A DNA stretch of 63,947 nt from Desulfovibrionaceae bacterium (GTDB taxonomy: Bacteria > Desulfobacterota > Desulfovibrionia > Desulfovibrionales > Desulfovibrionaceae). The stretch lies in NCBI GenBank assembly GCA_015709315.1, contig JACCQI010000015.1, forward strand, positions 1-63,947, written 5' to 3'. The position numbers and the translations under genes were made by a program. Below the pieces are notes generated by a model. It was not told the DNA's origin, made no database searches, and saw only the letters and a program-made list of their open reading frames with translations. Shown here one piece after another: positions 36,005 to 44,176 of this stretch (the first letter of the stretch is position 1; the number at the start of each line of letters is the position of its first letter).

Positions 36005-36408
36005 TCGCCACCCCGCAGTCCGTCCCTGAGCCCGCGCAACGCGCCGGGCAGGTAGTCGCCGATCTTCTTGACCCCGAGAACCGCGGCCACGATCCAGAAC
36101 GTGACCTGGAGAAACCAGTCGGGCAGGTTCTCCCAGGCCCTGACGACCTCTCCCGCGCCCTCGGGGTCCGCCCCGGACCAGACGAAGAATCCGATCCAGG
36201 CGAAAAAGAGCACGTCGTCCTTCCAGCCCGCGTTCTCGAGTTGCTTCATCTCCCACTCGTGGTTGAATTCCCGATCCGAGCGGGCCAGCCGCATGCGGTT
36301 CTCCATGACCGCCTTCTTCAATTCCTGTTTTTGCCGCACATGGCCGGTCACGCCGTCCACGATGGAGGACAGCAGCCCGGCCACGGCGCCGATGATGGGT
36401 ATAGCCAT
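36001..36408 (-). CDS. Holin of the GTA_holin_3TM type
   Basis: A 135-residue small membrane protein. MAIPIIGAVAGLLSSIVDGV at the N-terminus, then a charged helix (LARSDREFNHEWEMKQLEN), then hydrophobic segments around 68-80 and 100-118, match the three-segment holin family known from gene transfer agents and phages. It would permeabilise the inner membrane for release. GGGAGA precedes the ATG. It is followed by the XhlA-like gene and preceded by the shared promoter-like motif at 36526-36551. Confidence 0.68.
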   Translation of the reverse strand: MAIPIIGAVAGLLSSIVDGVTGHVRQKQELKKAVMENRMRLARSDREFNHEWEMKQLENAGWKDDVLFFAWIGFFVWSGADPEGAGEVVRAWENLPDWFLQVTFWIVAAVLGVKKIGDYLPGALRGLRDGLRGGE

Positions 36409-36525
36409 GTTTCAGTATCTCCCGTGTCGAGGGTTGCGGAGCGGCCCCCCTCCAGTCATGCGGACAGCATACCCCCGTTTTCGGCCAAATCCCTGTTTCG
36501 GGAACGAATGAGCATAAAAAGCGTC

Positions 36526-36551
36526 CCATAGGATAAAATTTGAACTTGACA
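36526..36551 (-). promoter_or_regulatory. Promoter-like motif TGTCAAG-N4-AATTTTATCCTATGG, copy B
   Basis: On the minus strand this copy reads TGTCAAG, TTCA, AATTTTATCCTATGG, followed by GACGC, a T-run and ATGC. It lies 118 bases before the holin start codon. All 22 fixed positions are identical to copy A at 9253. The rest of the gap (36409-36697) holds no gene. Confidence 0.7.
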
Positions 36552-36697
36552 CCCTTTCGGATGGCCTGTTTCGGGGCCGGGCAAGGCAAAAAGGCAATGG
36601 AATGGACTAGCCAAATGCGGGTGGAGTGGGTATGTGATAGTCACTGAATATCGAACACTATCGGTTGTGACGGCCGAACAATCAGGAGGAAATACGT

Positions 36698-37372
36698 ATG
36701 CTGGTACTCGACTGGATGACAAAGGACGTCGTCACCATCACCCCCGACCGCTCCATGATGAAGTGCTCCAAGGTCATGAAGGACCATCACATCAGCCGCG
36801 TTCCCGTCGTGGACGAGGACGGCAGGCTCCTGGGCATCGTCTCGGACCGGGACGTCAAGGACGCGTCCCCGTCCAAGGCCACCACGCTGGACATGCACGA
36901 GCTGTACTACCTGCTGTCGGAGATCAAGATAAAGGACATCATGACCAGGAAGGTTATGACCATACAGCCCGACGACACCGTGGAAAAGGCCGCCGTCATC
37001 ATGCTGGAGCACAACTTCGGCGGACTGCCCGTGGTGGACGAGGACAACAAGGTCGTGGGCATCATCACGGACACGGACATCTTCAAGGTCCTGGTGGACA
37101 TCACCGGCGTGTACGAGGGCGGCGCCCAGGTCTGCCTGCACATCCCCACCGCCTCGGGCAGCCTGGCCCCGATCATCAACTTCCTCAAGGACCACGGCGC
37201 GCGGGTCATGTCCATCCTGACCCAGAACGTACCCGAGGACGTGCCCACCAAGGACATCTTCATCCGCATCCGCGACATGGAAAAGCCCGAATTCAAGCGC
37301 CTCCAGAAGGACATGGCCGAAGAATTCGACGTCAAGTACTGGGCCATCGACTCCGTTCACTCCGTGCTCTAG
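36698..37372 (+). CDS. CBS-pair and ACT domain protein (AcuB-like)
   Basis: A 224-residue protein with two CBS domains (about 1-60 and 75-135; SRVPVVDEDGRLLGIVSDRD and GGLPVVDEDNKVVGIITDTD), which bind adenine nucleotides. A C-terminal ACT-like domain (about 145-210) binds small ligands. It is probably a soluble metabolic sensor. A paralogue with the same layout lies at 56584-57261. AGGAGGAAAT precedes the ATG. A terminator follows. Confidence 0.9.
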   Translation: MLVLDWMTKDVVTITPDRSMMKCSKVMKDHHISRVPVVDEDGRLLGIVSDRDVKDASPSKATTLDMHELYYLLSEIKIKDIMTRKVMTIQPDDTVEKAAVIMLEHNFGGLPVVDEDNKVVGIITDTDIFKVLVDITGVYEGGAQVCLHIPTASGSLAPIINFLKDHGARVMSILTQNVPEDVPTKDIFIRIRDMEKPEFKRLQKDMAEEFDVKYWAIDSVHSVL

Positions 37373-37391
37373 CCGCATCATGCGCCATCCG

Positions 37392-37428
37392 GGCGGGCCG
37401 GGATTCGATCCCGGTCCGCCTTTTTATT
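37392..37428 (+). terminator. Terminator after the CBS-ACT gene
   Basis: GGCGGGCCGGGAT pairs with ATCCCGGTCCGCC (one G-T type mismatch) around a short loop, followed by TTTTTATTT. The following 230 bases before 37657 are AT-rich then GC-rich and show no clear feature. Confidence 0.9.
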
Positions 37429-37656
37429 TAGATAAAATCTAAACTTTCTATAGAAACGCCTCCCTCAAGATTGCTATCGATAAGTTTTCGATTATGACAA
37501 CAGATTGTTTTCACGCTGATAATGAACTGCCGACTGCTCACGATCGGCCGCAGCCATTCCCAACGGCCTTCCCTCGAGCGCGATCCGGCAACCCTCTCTA
37601 AAGCGCAGCCGGGAATCGGCCGAAAAGACAACGACGGAACACCGTCGGGAGTTGTC

Positions 37657-38043
37657 ATGGGAAGCATCGTCGCACTCAACGAATTCAGGCGCACGCTCGG
37701 CGCGCGGGACAAGCGGCCCGCCGGACCTGCGCGGCCCGCCATACGCGGCAGCGAAATCTGGGGCCGGGACTACACGCAGTTGGAAGCCGTGGTCTTCGGG
37801 CTGCTTAAGGTCCGGGACATCGCCGCCCACCATGCGGGCCGCCGGGACGCCCCCTTCGACCAGCTGTGCCTGGACGCGCTGGACGCGGCCTACCGGGCAA
37901 CCGACGTGGGCAAGTCCGGACTCAAGGCGGCGATCAAGCCGCTCAAGGAGGCCCTGCTGGACATGATGACCGAAGACAACAAGCGCGATGTCTCCTGGGC
38001 CCTGGTCCTGTGCGACCTGATCGAGAAATCGCCCTTCAGGTAG
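37657..38043 (+). CDS. Hypothetical small helical protein
   Basis: A 128-residue protein of unknown function. After a basic N-terminus (RRTLGARDKRPAGPARPA) it is mostly helical: WGRDYTQLEAVVFGLLKVRDIAAHHAG, then a second helical half ending in WALVLCDLIEKSPF. No catalytic motif, signal or membrane segment is seen. I chose ATG 37657 with GGGAG six bases upstream; an in-frame longer reading from 37522 has low-complexity sequence and no ribosome site. Confidence 0.6.
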   Translation: MGSIVALNEFRRTLGARDKRPAGPARPAIRGSEIWGRDYTQLEAVVFGLLKVRDIAAHHAGRRDAPFDQLCLDALDAAYRATDVGKSGLKAAIKPLKEALLDMMTEDNKRDVSWALVLCDLIEKSPFR

Positions 38044-38172
38044 GCCGTCCGGCCCGCAATTCATCCGGCCTTCGCGGCAACACGGCCGCCCCTTCTGCCG
38101 TTTACCGCCCGGAAAACGCCCTTCCCCGAATTATCGCTTGCCGTTTACGCGCCATCCCATATGGTGCATGGC

Positions 38173-38985
38173 ATGGGCAAAGACGTTCCCGGCCGGGCCG
38201 GTCCCCGGATTCTGCTTTCCGCAGGCTGCCTTTTCCACCTGCCGCTTGGACTCATCGCGCGCATCGGTCGCGATGCGGGCTTTGCGGGCATGGAACTGAT
38301 CATGAATTCGCCCAAGCTCACGCCCGAATCCGGGCTGGAAGCGGTCAACGACGTCCTGCCCATCCGCAGCCTCCACGCCCCGTTCCGCGACTGGGCCGCC
38401 TGGGGCGGACACCTCAACTCATGGAAGGCGACCACCGCCCTGGCCAACGCCCTGCCCGACGCGGACCACATCACCATGCATCCCCCCGGCTCGCGGCTGG
38501 CCAACATGATCCAGAACCGCTGGTTCGAAAAGGCGTACGACCTGCCGCTGCTCCTCGACGCCAAGGGACGCATCCGCTTCTCGCTGGAAAACATGCCCTG
38601 GGCCGAGGGGTCGCCCTTTGCCAAGGACCCGCTGGAAAAGCTCATGGACCAGTGCCGGGACAAGAACGTGGGCCTGACCTTCGACGTCTGCCACATGGGC
38701 GTGTCCGGCCGGGACGTGCTGCACGCCATCGACAAGGTGCCGAACGACCTGCTGTACAACGTCCACTTCTCCGACGCCGTGGGCTACACCGAACACCTGG
38801 CGCCCGGGGCCGGGGCCCTGCCCCTGGACGACTTTCTCCGGCGTCTTGGCAAACGGGGCTATGATCGGTACATTACCCTCGAACTGGAACCGGCCGCCTT
38901 CCCGGACGACCCGGACGAAACCGTCAAGGTCCTCGTTTCCCTCCGGGAAGCCATGCAGTCCCGGCTGGCCGAAGCAAGGAATTGA
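38173..38985 (+). CDS. Sugar phosphate isomerase/epimerase (xylose isomerase-like TIM barrel)
   Basis: A protein of about 270 residues of the AP-endonuclease-2/xylose isomerase superfamily. Metal-site residues are suggested by SLENMPW (glutamate), TFDVCHMG (aspartate, histidine), YNVHFSDA (histidine) and ITLELEP (glutamate). The exact substrate is unknown. ATG 38173 (MGKDV) and ATG 38161 are both possible starts; I could not separate them by ribosome site. The thioesterase gene follows with 5 bases between. Confidence 0.82.
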   Translation: MGKDVPGRAGPRILLSAGCLFHLPLGLIARIGRDAGFAGMELIMNSPKLTPESGLEAVNDVLPIRSLHAPFRDWAAWGGHLNSWKATTALANALPDADHITMHPPGSRLANMIQNRWFEKAYDLPLLLDAKGRIRFSLENMPWAEGSPFAKDPLEKLMDQCRDKNVGLTFDVCHMGVSGRDVLHAIDKVPNDLLYNVHFSDAVGYTEHLAPGAGALPLDDFLRRLGKRGYDRYITLELEPAAFPDDPDETVKVLVSLREAMQSRLAEARN

Positions 38986-38990
38986 CCCAT

Positions 38991-39401
38991 ATGCCGAAAC
39001 AGTATCTCGAAGCCCTCGCACGTCCCGAGCAGTCCGTGAACCCCCTTTTCAACTTCCTGGGCATCCGGGTGGACGCCCTTGAGCCGGACCGGGCCGTGCT
39101 CCGCCTGCCGTGCCGCCCCGAACTGATCCAGGGCGGGGGCATGGTGGCGGGCGGCGTACTGGCCACCCTGCTGGACGAGACCATGGCCCATGCCGTGCTC
39201 GCGGGAAACCGGCCCGGCGAAAGGACCACCACCGTCGGCCTGTCGGTCAGCTACCTGCGCCCCGCCAATGCAGACGACACGCTCGTCTGCGAAGCCCGAG
39301 TGCAAAAACGCGGCGGCCGGGTGATCTTCGTCGAGGCATGCGCCAGGGCCGCCGGCAGGGAGGTCGCCCGGGCCACCGCGTCCTTCCTCCTCATCGCCTG
39401 A
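38991..39401 (+). CDS. PaaI-family hotdog thioesterase
   Basis: A 136-residue acyl-CoA thioesterase of the hotdog fold. The family core is LIQGGGMVAGGVLATLLDETMAHAV, where the aspartate/glutamate lie on the central helix, followed by TVGLSVSYLRPA and ACARAAGREVARATASFLL. It hydrolyses an acyl-CoA of unknown chain. ATG 38991 has AAGGA ten bases upstream; the in-frame TTG at 38982 is too close to that site. Confidence 0.88.
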   Translation: MPKQYLEALARPEQSVNPLFNFLGIRVDALEPDRAVLRLPCRPELIQGGGMVAGGVLATLLDETMAHAVLAGNRPGERTTTVGLSVSYLRPANADDTLVCEARVQKRGGRVIFVEACARAAGREVARATASFLLIA

Positions 39402-39519
39402 TCCGAGGCCGATTCGCCGCGCCGCCGCGTTTTTCTCCGAAAAATACTTGCCTTGTTCGACAAGAATGTATAGTTCCCTCGTTCCCGCTTCACGCGGACC
39501 GATTCGGAGGCGAACCATC

Positions 39520-40605
39520 ATGAAAAGACATGCCGCACATATAGTAATAATTATTTGTCTTGCTTTTTCGGGCGGTTGCGCCGTGGTGCCCGCACTGATC
39601 ACCACGGGCGCGTCCATGGCCGTGCCCCAGACCGCGTCCATGGTCATCACCGCCGCGAGCACGGTCCACAAGACCGTCCTGTTCGCCGCCGACGAGCGCA
39701 ACGCCGACGACATGCTGGCCGACAAAATCCTCTCACTGCAGGCCCAGACCATACTCCTGACCGATCCCCGGGCCGACATGGAGGCATCCAGCTACAACGG
39801 CGACATCTACCTGACCGGCGAGTTCGCCACCCCCGCCGACCGCGACCGGATCGTGGCCCGGCTCCAGCAGATCAAGGGCGTCCGCTCCGTCAAGGGCGTG
39901 ATCCGGCAGCAGCCCTCCGACATGCTGGCCGCCATCAAGCCCGCCGTCACCGACAGCCACGCCGAAACCGTCATCGAGACCGGCCTGTTCAAGGAACTGC
40001 ACGTCCGCTCCGCCAACGTGGATGTTGCAGTGGTCCAGGGCGAGGCCGTGGTCATGGGCGTGGTCCGCGACCGGCAGGAGGAACAGCGCGTCCTCGACAT
40101 CGTCAGAAGCCTGGTTCCCGAATCCTTCCGCCCGATCGCCGTCACCTCGCTGCTCGCCCGCCAGGACGCCTACGAGGCCCACGAAACCCAGGACAACGAC
40201 CAATACGCCCTGCTGACCCGCCGGCAGATGCTGGCCGAGACCGCACAACTCGCCGACCCGGAACAGGCAATGGCCGATTTCGAGACCGGCGGCGCGGAAC
40301 CCGGCCCGAAATTCAAGGCCCTGTACGCCCGTTATTTCCCGAAAAAGACCTGGTCCAAGGCCCGGCACAGGATGAAGAACCGCATCCTCAGGCTGGCCAA
40401 GGCCGAACGCGATTCCAAAGCGAGGACGGAACTCATCACCCTCTCGTCCAGGGTGCTCAAGGACAGGCGCATCTCCATCCAGGACCGGCTGGTCAAGACG
40501 CTCGGCGCCACCCGCAACGCCTCGGTCCGAAACCATGTGGACGCCATTCTGGACGACATCGCGCCCAGGCGCGCGGAACGCATCCGAATCCTTGCCATGA
40601 ATTAG
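39520..40605 (+). CDS. BON-domain lipoprotein
   Basis: A 361-residue predicted lipoprotein. The signal MKRHAAHIVIIICLAFSGGC ends in a lipobox. Two BON domains follow (about 75-135, SYNGDIYLTGEFATPADRDRI; and about 145-210, VVQGEAVVMGVVRDRQEEQRV), which bind membranes or lipids in OsmY-like proteins. The C-terminal 150 residues are basic and helical, with no recognised domain. Placement is probably the inner face of the outer membrane. CGGAGGCG precedes the ATG. Confidence 0.85.
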   Translation: MKRHAAHIVIIICLAFSGGCAVVPALITTGASMAVPQTASMVITAASTVHKTVLFAADERNADDMLADKILSLQAQTILLTDPRADMEASSYNGDIYLTGEFATPADRDRIVARLQQIKGVRSVKGVIRQQPSDMLAAIKPAVTDSHAETVIETGLFKELHVRSANVDVAVVQGEAVVMGVVRDRQEEQRVLDIVRSLVPESFRPIAVTSLLARQDAYEAHETQDNDQYALLTRRQMLAETAQLADPEQAMADFETGGAEPGPKFKALYARYFPKKTWSKARHRMKNRILRLAKAERDSKARTELITLSSRVLKDRRISIQDRLVKTLGATRNASVRNHVDAILDDIAPRRAERIRILAMN

Positions 40606-40698
40606 AGGGGGCATCGTCCCCCTTGCCCTCCGGGGCATCGTGATTACCTTCTTTTCCTGACGGCCGATCACGACCCGCATCCGACCCCGGAGGAACCC

Positions 40699-41133
40699 AT
40701 GAACACAGATACCCGACTCCTCGTCTGTCCCCGCTGCCAGGCCATCAACCGCGTGGCCAAAGGCCGCGAGGCCGAAGCCGTATGCGGCAAATGCCGCACC
40801 AAGGTCTTCGAACCGATCCCGACCGAACTGGTCGGCGCCACCTTCGACCGGCACATCGCCAAGAGCGACGTCCCGGTGCTGGTGGACTTCTATTCCCCCA
40901 CCTGCGGCCCCTGCCTGATGATGGGGCCCCAGTTCGAGGAGGCGGCCAAAAGCCTCCATCCCGTGGTGCGGCTGGCCAAGCTCGACACCTCGGCCGAACA
41001 GGCCGTGGCCGCCCGCTACGACGTCCGGGCCGTGCCCACGCTGATCCTGTTCAGGGGAGGGCGGGAGATCGCCCGCCAGTCCGGCGCCATGGGCAGCACG
41101 GACATCGTGCGCTGGGCCACCGGCCACCTATAA
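40699..41133 (+). CDS. trxC: Thioredoxin-2-type protein with zinc ribbon
   Basis: A 144-residue thioredoxin. An N-terminal zinc ribbon (CPRCQAINRV, then CGKCRTKVF) precedes the thioredoxin fold. The active site reads YSPTCGPCLMM near residue 70, with proline instead of tryptophan before the first cysteine, and the cis-proline region is AVPTLILF. This is the TrxC layout of cytosolic disulfide reductases linked to oxidative stress. GGAGGAA precedes the ATG. Confidence 0.9.
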   Translation: MNTDTRLLVCPRCQAINRVAKGREAEAVCGKCRTKVFEPIPTELVGATFDRHIAKSDVPVLVDFYSPTCGPCLMMGPQFEEAAKSLHPVVRLAKLDTSAEQAVAARYDVRAVPTLILFRGGREIARQSGAMGSTDIVRWATGHL

Positions 41134-41178
41134 AAGCACGCCACTTGACGGAACAGGCCCGACCGGAGACAACAGGGC

Positions 41179-42252
41179 ATGCTCCTGGACGTCCCCTTCA
41201 TCCCCGACGGCGGCTATGCCGCCTTTCTGGCCGACCATGCCGAAAGCGTGGGGTCGGTCCACTTCTCCCTGGCCTCGCCCCTGGTGCAGGACGCCCGGCA
41301 GCGGTTGGCGAAGGGCGATCCCGACCGCCTCGTCCGTGGCCTGAACACGCTCCCCGGCGTGGACAAGTACGCGCTTGTGAACACCCGCCTGCACGCGCCC
41401 GGCCGCTATTTCGACCTGGCGGGCCTGGACCGGACCGGCGAACTGCTGCTCCGGCTGGCGGACGAGGCGGACATACGCGGCCTGATCTTTGCCGACGGGT
41501 ACTACCTGAACGCCCTGTCCGCCCGGTGCCCGGACGTGGCGGCCCGGCTGGAGGCCGTGCCCAGCATCAACTGCCTGCTCGACGCCCCGGACAGGATTTT
41601 CGCCACGCTTGACATGATCGGGCAAACCGCGTTCCGCCCGCCGTCCCGGCTGGTCCTGGACCGCGCCCTGAACCGCGACGCAAAGCGGCTGCGCGACGTG
41701 GCCGGGCGGGTTCGCCGGGCCTTCCCCGGCATCCGGCTCCTGCTCATGGCCAACGAGGGCTGCCTGTACCAGTGCCCGTACAAGCTCGCCCACGACGCGC
41801 ACATCAGCCTGGTCAACGAGGGGTTGTGCGGGGACCGGACCTTTGCCCTGAACCGGGAGTTCGGCTGCGTGCGGCGCATGCTGGCCGACCCCGGCAGCCT
41901 GCTCGCCTCCCCCTTCATCCGCCCCGAGGACCTGTCCCTGTACGAATCCGTGGCCGACGGCATCAAGCTCTGCGGCCGCAACCGGGGCGCGCCCTTTCTC
42001 AAGCGGGCCGTGGACGCCTATGTCGACCGGCGGTACGCGGGCAACCTCCTGGACCTCATGGACGCCATGGGCGACCTGGCCGACCGGGTGCTCGTCCCCA
42101 ACCCGGACCTGCCCGCCGGGTTCGCGGACAGGGTGACGTCCTGCGACAAGCATTGCCGGGAGTGCGGCTGGTGCGCCGGGGTCATGGAGTCCGTAGCCGT
42201 GCGAACCGATCCCGGCCTTCCATCCTTTCAAAATGATATTTCCCATCCGTGA
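41179..42252 (+). CDS. Peptidase U32-like protein with Fe-S-type cysteines
   Basis: A 357-residue TIM-barrel-like protein. LLLMANEGCLYQCPYKLAHD near residue 195 resembles the U32/UbiU-UbiV core NxGC...C. The C-terminus has CDKHCRECGWC. These cysteines could ligate an Fe-S cluster, as in the U32 hydroxylases that work without oxygen. It lacks obvious features of classical radical SAM proteins (no CxxxCxxC). Substrate and partner are unknown. The adjacent genes (thioredoxin upstream, flavin reductase-like downstream) are redox-related, which is suggestive only. Confidence 0.6.
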   Translation: MLLDVPFIPDGGYAAFLADHAESVGSVHFSLASPLVQDARQRLAKGDPDRLVRGLNTLPGVDKYALVNTRLHAPGRYFDLAGLDRTGELLLRLADEADIRGLIFADGYYLNALSARCPDVAARLEAVPSINCLLDAPDRIFATLDMIGQTAFRPPSRLVLDRALNRDAKRLRDVAGRVRRAFPGIRLLLMANEGCLYQCPYKLAHDAHISLVNEGLCGDRTFALNREFGCVRRMLADPGSLLASPFIRPEDLSLYESVADGIKLCGRNRGAPFLKRAVDAYVDRRYAGNLLDLMDAMGDLADRVLVPNPDLPAGFADRVTSCDKHCRECGWCAGVMESVAVRTDPGLPSFQNDISHP

Positions 42253-42297
42253 GAATTTGCCGTAATATTGGACAATACCAAGCAAAGGAGCTTTCCC

Positions 42298-42873
42298 ATG
42301 AAGATATCCCTCGGAGCCAAGACCCTGGCCCAGCCCGCGCCCGTTTGGGCGGTGGGCGCATTCGACGAGGACGGCAAACCCAACGCCATGATCGCGGCCT
42401 GGGGCGGCATATGCAGCTCGGACCCGGCCTCCGTGGCCGTGGCCCTGCGCCCCTCCCGCCACACCTACGGGGGCATCATGCGCCACAAGGCGTTCACCAT
42501 CTCCGTGTGCCCGGCCCCGCTCGCGGCCGAGGCCGACTACCTGGGCATGGTCTCGGGCGGCAAGGTGGACAAGTTCGCGGCCACCGGCCTGACGCCGACG
42601 ACCAGCGACGTGGTCAACGCCCCCTATGTGGACGAATTCCCCCTGATCGTGGAATGCAAGCTGTCCCACACCCTGGAGCTGGGCATACACACCTTGCTCA
42701 TCGGCCGGATCGTGGACGTGAAGTGCGACGACGACAAGCTCATCGACGGCAAGTTCCCGGACCCGGAAAAAATCCTCCCCCTGATCTTCTCCCCCGGTTC
42801 GCGCGCCTACCACACCGTGGGCGACAAGATCGGCCAGGGCTTCGACATCGGCAAGAAATACTTGAAGAAGTAG
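42298..42873 (+). CDS. Flavin reductase-like (FMN-binding split barrel) protein
   Basis: A 191-residue protein. The start AQPAPVWAVGAFDEDGKPNAMI and the following AWGGICSSDPASVAVALRPSRHTYGGI are typical of flavoredoxin-like FMN-binding split barrels, followed by FTISVCPAPLAAEADYLG. Such proteins in Desulfovibrio transfer electrons between flavodoxin or ferredoxin and sulfite-related enzymes; the exact role here is not established. AAAGGAG precedes the ATG. Confidence 0.88.
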   Translation: MKISLGAKTLAQPAPVWAVGAFDEDGKPNAMIAAWGGICSSDPASVAVALRPSRHTYGGIMRHKAFTISVCPAPLAAEADYLGMVSGGKVDKFAATGLTPTTSDVVNAPYVDEFPLIVECKLSHTLELGIHTLLIGRIVDVKCDDDKLIDGKFPDPEKILPLIFSPGSRAYHTVGDKIGQGFDIGKKYLKK

Positions 42874-42880
42874 GAACGCC

Positions 42881-44026
42881 ATGCACGAGCCCCTCAAATT
42901 CGAGAGCTTTGTATCCGGAACGCTAAAGCAGCAATACGAATACAAGAGTTTTTCCCCCATCCCCGTCAACCGGCAATGGTATTGGGAAGACCCTTCGATC
43001 AACACGCTGCTGGAACAGGCGACCCGTTCTCTCGCCGGGCTTGATGCGTTCTCAAACATTGTCCCGGATATTGATCTGTACATCCAGATGCATGTGATCA
43101 AGGAGGCCAGCACCTCCAGCAAAATCGAAGGGACCCGAACGGGCATGGACGAGGCGTTGATGGATGAGGAGGACATCCTTCCTGAAAGGCGGGATGACTG
43201 GAAAGAAGTGCAAAACTACATCCGCGCCATGAATGACGCCATTGACGCCCTCCAAACCCTCCCTCTGTCCAACAGGTTGCTCAAGCAGACGCACGCCACC
43301 TTGCTCCAAAGCGTCCGGGGCGAGCACAAAACCCCCGGCGAATTTCGCAAAAGCCAAAACTGGATCGGCGGCTCCAGCCTGAAGGATGCCTCGTTCATTC
43401 CGCCGGATTATGCCGAGGTCCCGGACCTTGCAAGCGATCTGGAATTATTCTGGCACAACGAGTCCGTCGAGGTCCCCCACCTCATCAAAGTGGCCATCAG
43501 CCATTATCAGTTTGAAACCATCCACCCCTTTCTCGATGGAAATGGACGCATAGGACGCCTGCTCATTCCCCTCTATCTCATCAATGCCGGATTGCTGGCC
43601 AAACCCTCGCTGTACCTGTCGGCCCACCTGGAAAAACACAGAGCGTCCTATTACGACGCCCTGACCGCGGTCCGCACATCCAACGACATCACCCACTGGG
43701 TAAAATTCTTCCTCAACGCCGTTCACACGACCGCCCTCAAGGGCCAGGAAACCTTCAAAAGCATCCTGGCATTGAGGAACGAGGTTGAAAAGTCCATCCT
43801 CTCGTTGGGAGCCAAGGCAAAACGGGCTTCCGCGCTGATCAATCACCTGTACCGAAAACCCCTCGTTTCCGTAAACGAGGCCGCTGCCCTTTTGGGGGTG
43901 ACGCACCAAACCGCCAACGCCCTTATCAAGGATTTCGAACAATTGGACATTCTCAAGGAGCTCACGGGATTTAAGCGGAACAGGCTGTACTTTTTTCATG
44001 ACTATTATAATCTGTTCATGGTTTAA
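42881..44026 (+). CDS. Fic-domain protein (putative AMP transferase) with C-terminal winged helix
   Basis: A 381-residue Fic protein. The catalytic motif HPFLDGNGRIGR begins near residue 215 and transfers AMP or another nucleotide moiety to a target hydroxyl. The auto-inhibitory motif SSKIEG is in the N-terminal part (S-x3-E-G), so the enzyme is likely of the self-inhibited class. A C-terminal winged helix (LVSVNEAAALLGVTHQTANALI) could bind DNA. Base composition is visibly lower in GC than the neighbours, and an AT-rich gap follows, which suggests acquisition by transfer. It lies 7 bases after the flavin reductase-like gene. Confidence 0.88.
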   Translation: MHEPLKFESFVSGTLKQQYEYKSFSPIPVNRQWYWEDPSINTLLEQATRSLAGLDAFSNIVPDIDLYIQMHVIKEASTSSKIEGTRTGMDEALMDEEDILPERRDDWKEVQNYIRAMNDAIDALQTLPLSNRLLKQTHATLLQSVRGEHKTPGEFRKSQNWIGGSSLKDASFIPPDYAEVPDLASDLELFWHNESVEVPHLIKVAISHYQFETIHPFLDGNGRIGRLLIPLYLINAGLLAKPSLYLSAHLEKHRASYYDALTAVRTSNDITHWVKFFLNAVHTTALKGQETFKSILALRNEVEKSILSLGAKAKRASALINHLYRKPLVSVNEAAALLGVTHQTANALIKDFEQLDILKELTGFKRNRLYFFHDYYNLFMV

Positions 44027-44081
44027 TGCCTATGCGCCCCAACCTTGTGTAAAAAACTATTCCGATTTTTTCATACGTCAA

Positions 44082-44119
44082 TTCATATGTAAAAAAAATT
44101 GATATTTTTTACATATGAA
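44082..44119. promoter_or_regulatory. Perfect 15-bp inverted repeat in an AT-rich gap
   Basis: TTCATATGTAAAAAA at 44082-44096 and its exact complement at 44105-44119 flank the 8-base loop AATTGATA. It could end the fic transcript, or act as an operator for a DNA-binding protein, such as the Fic winged helix itself. The stem is too AT-rich for a standard terminator. Confidence 0.6.
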
Positions 44120-44176
44120 AAATTCAGTGATGATCCAACGCACAAAAATTACACTAAACTTAGTCTAGAAAGCACT

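Noticed and set aside
37522-37656. Longer N-terminus of the hypothetical gene at 37657
   Set aside because: The added 45 residues are low-complexity with no ribosome site; the ATG at 37657 has GGGAG.
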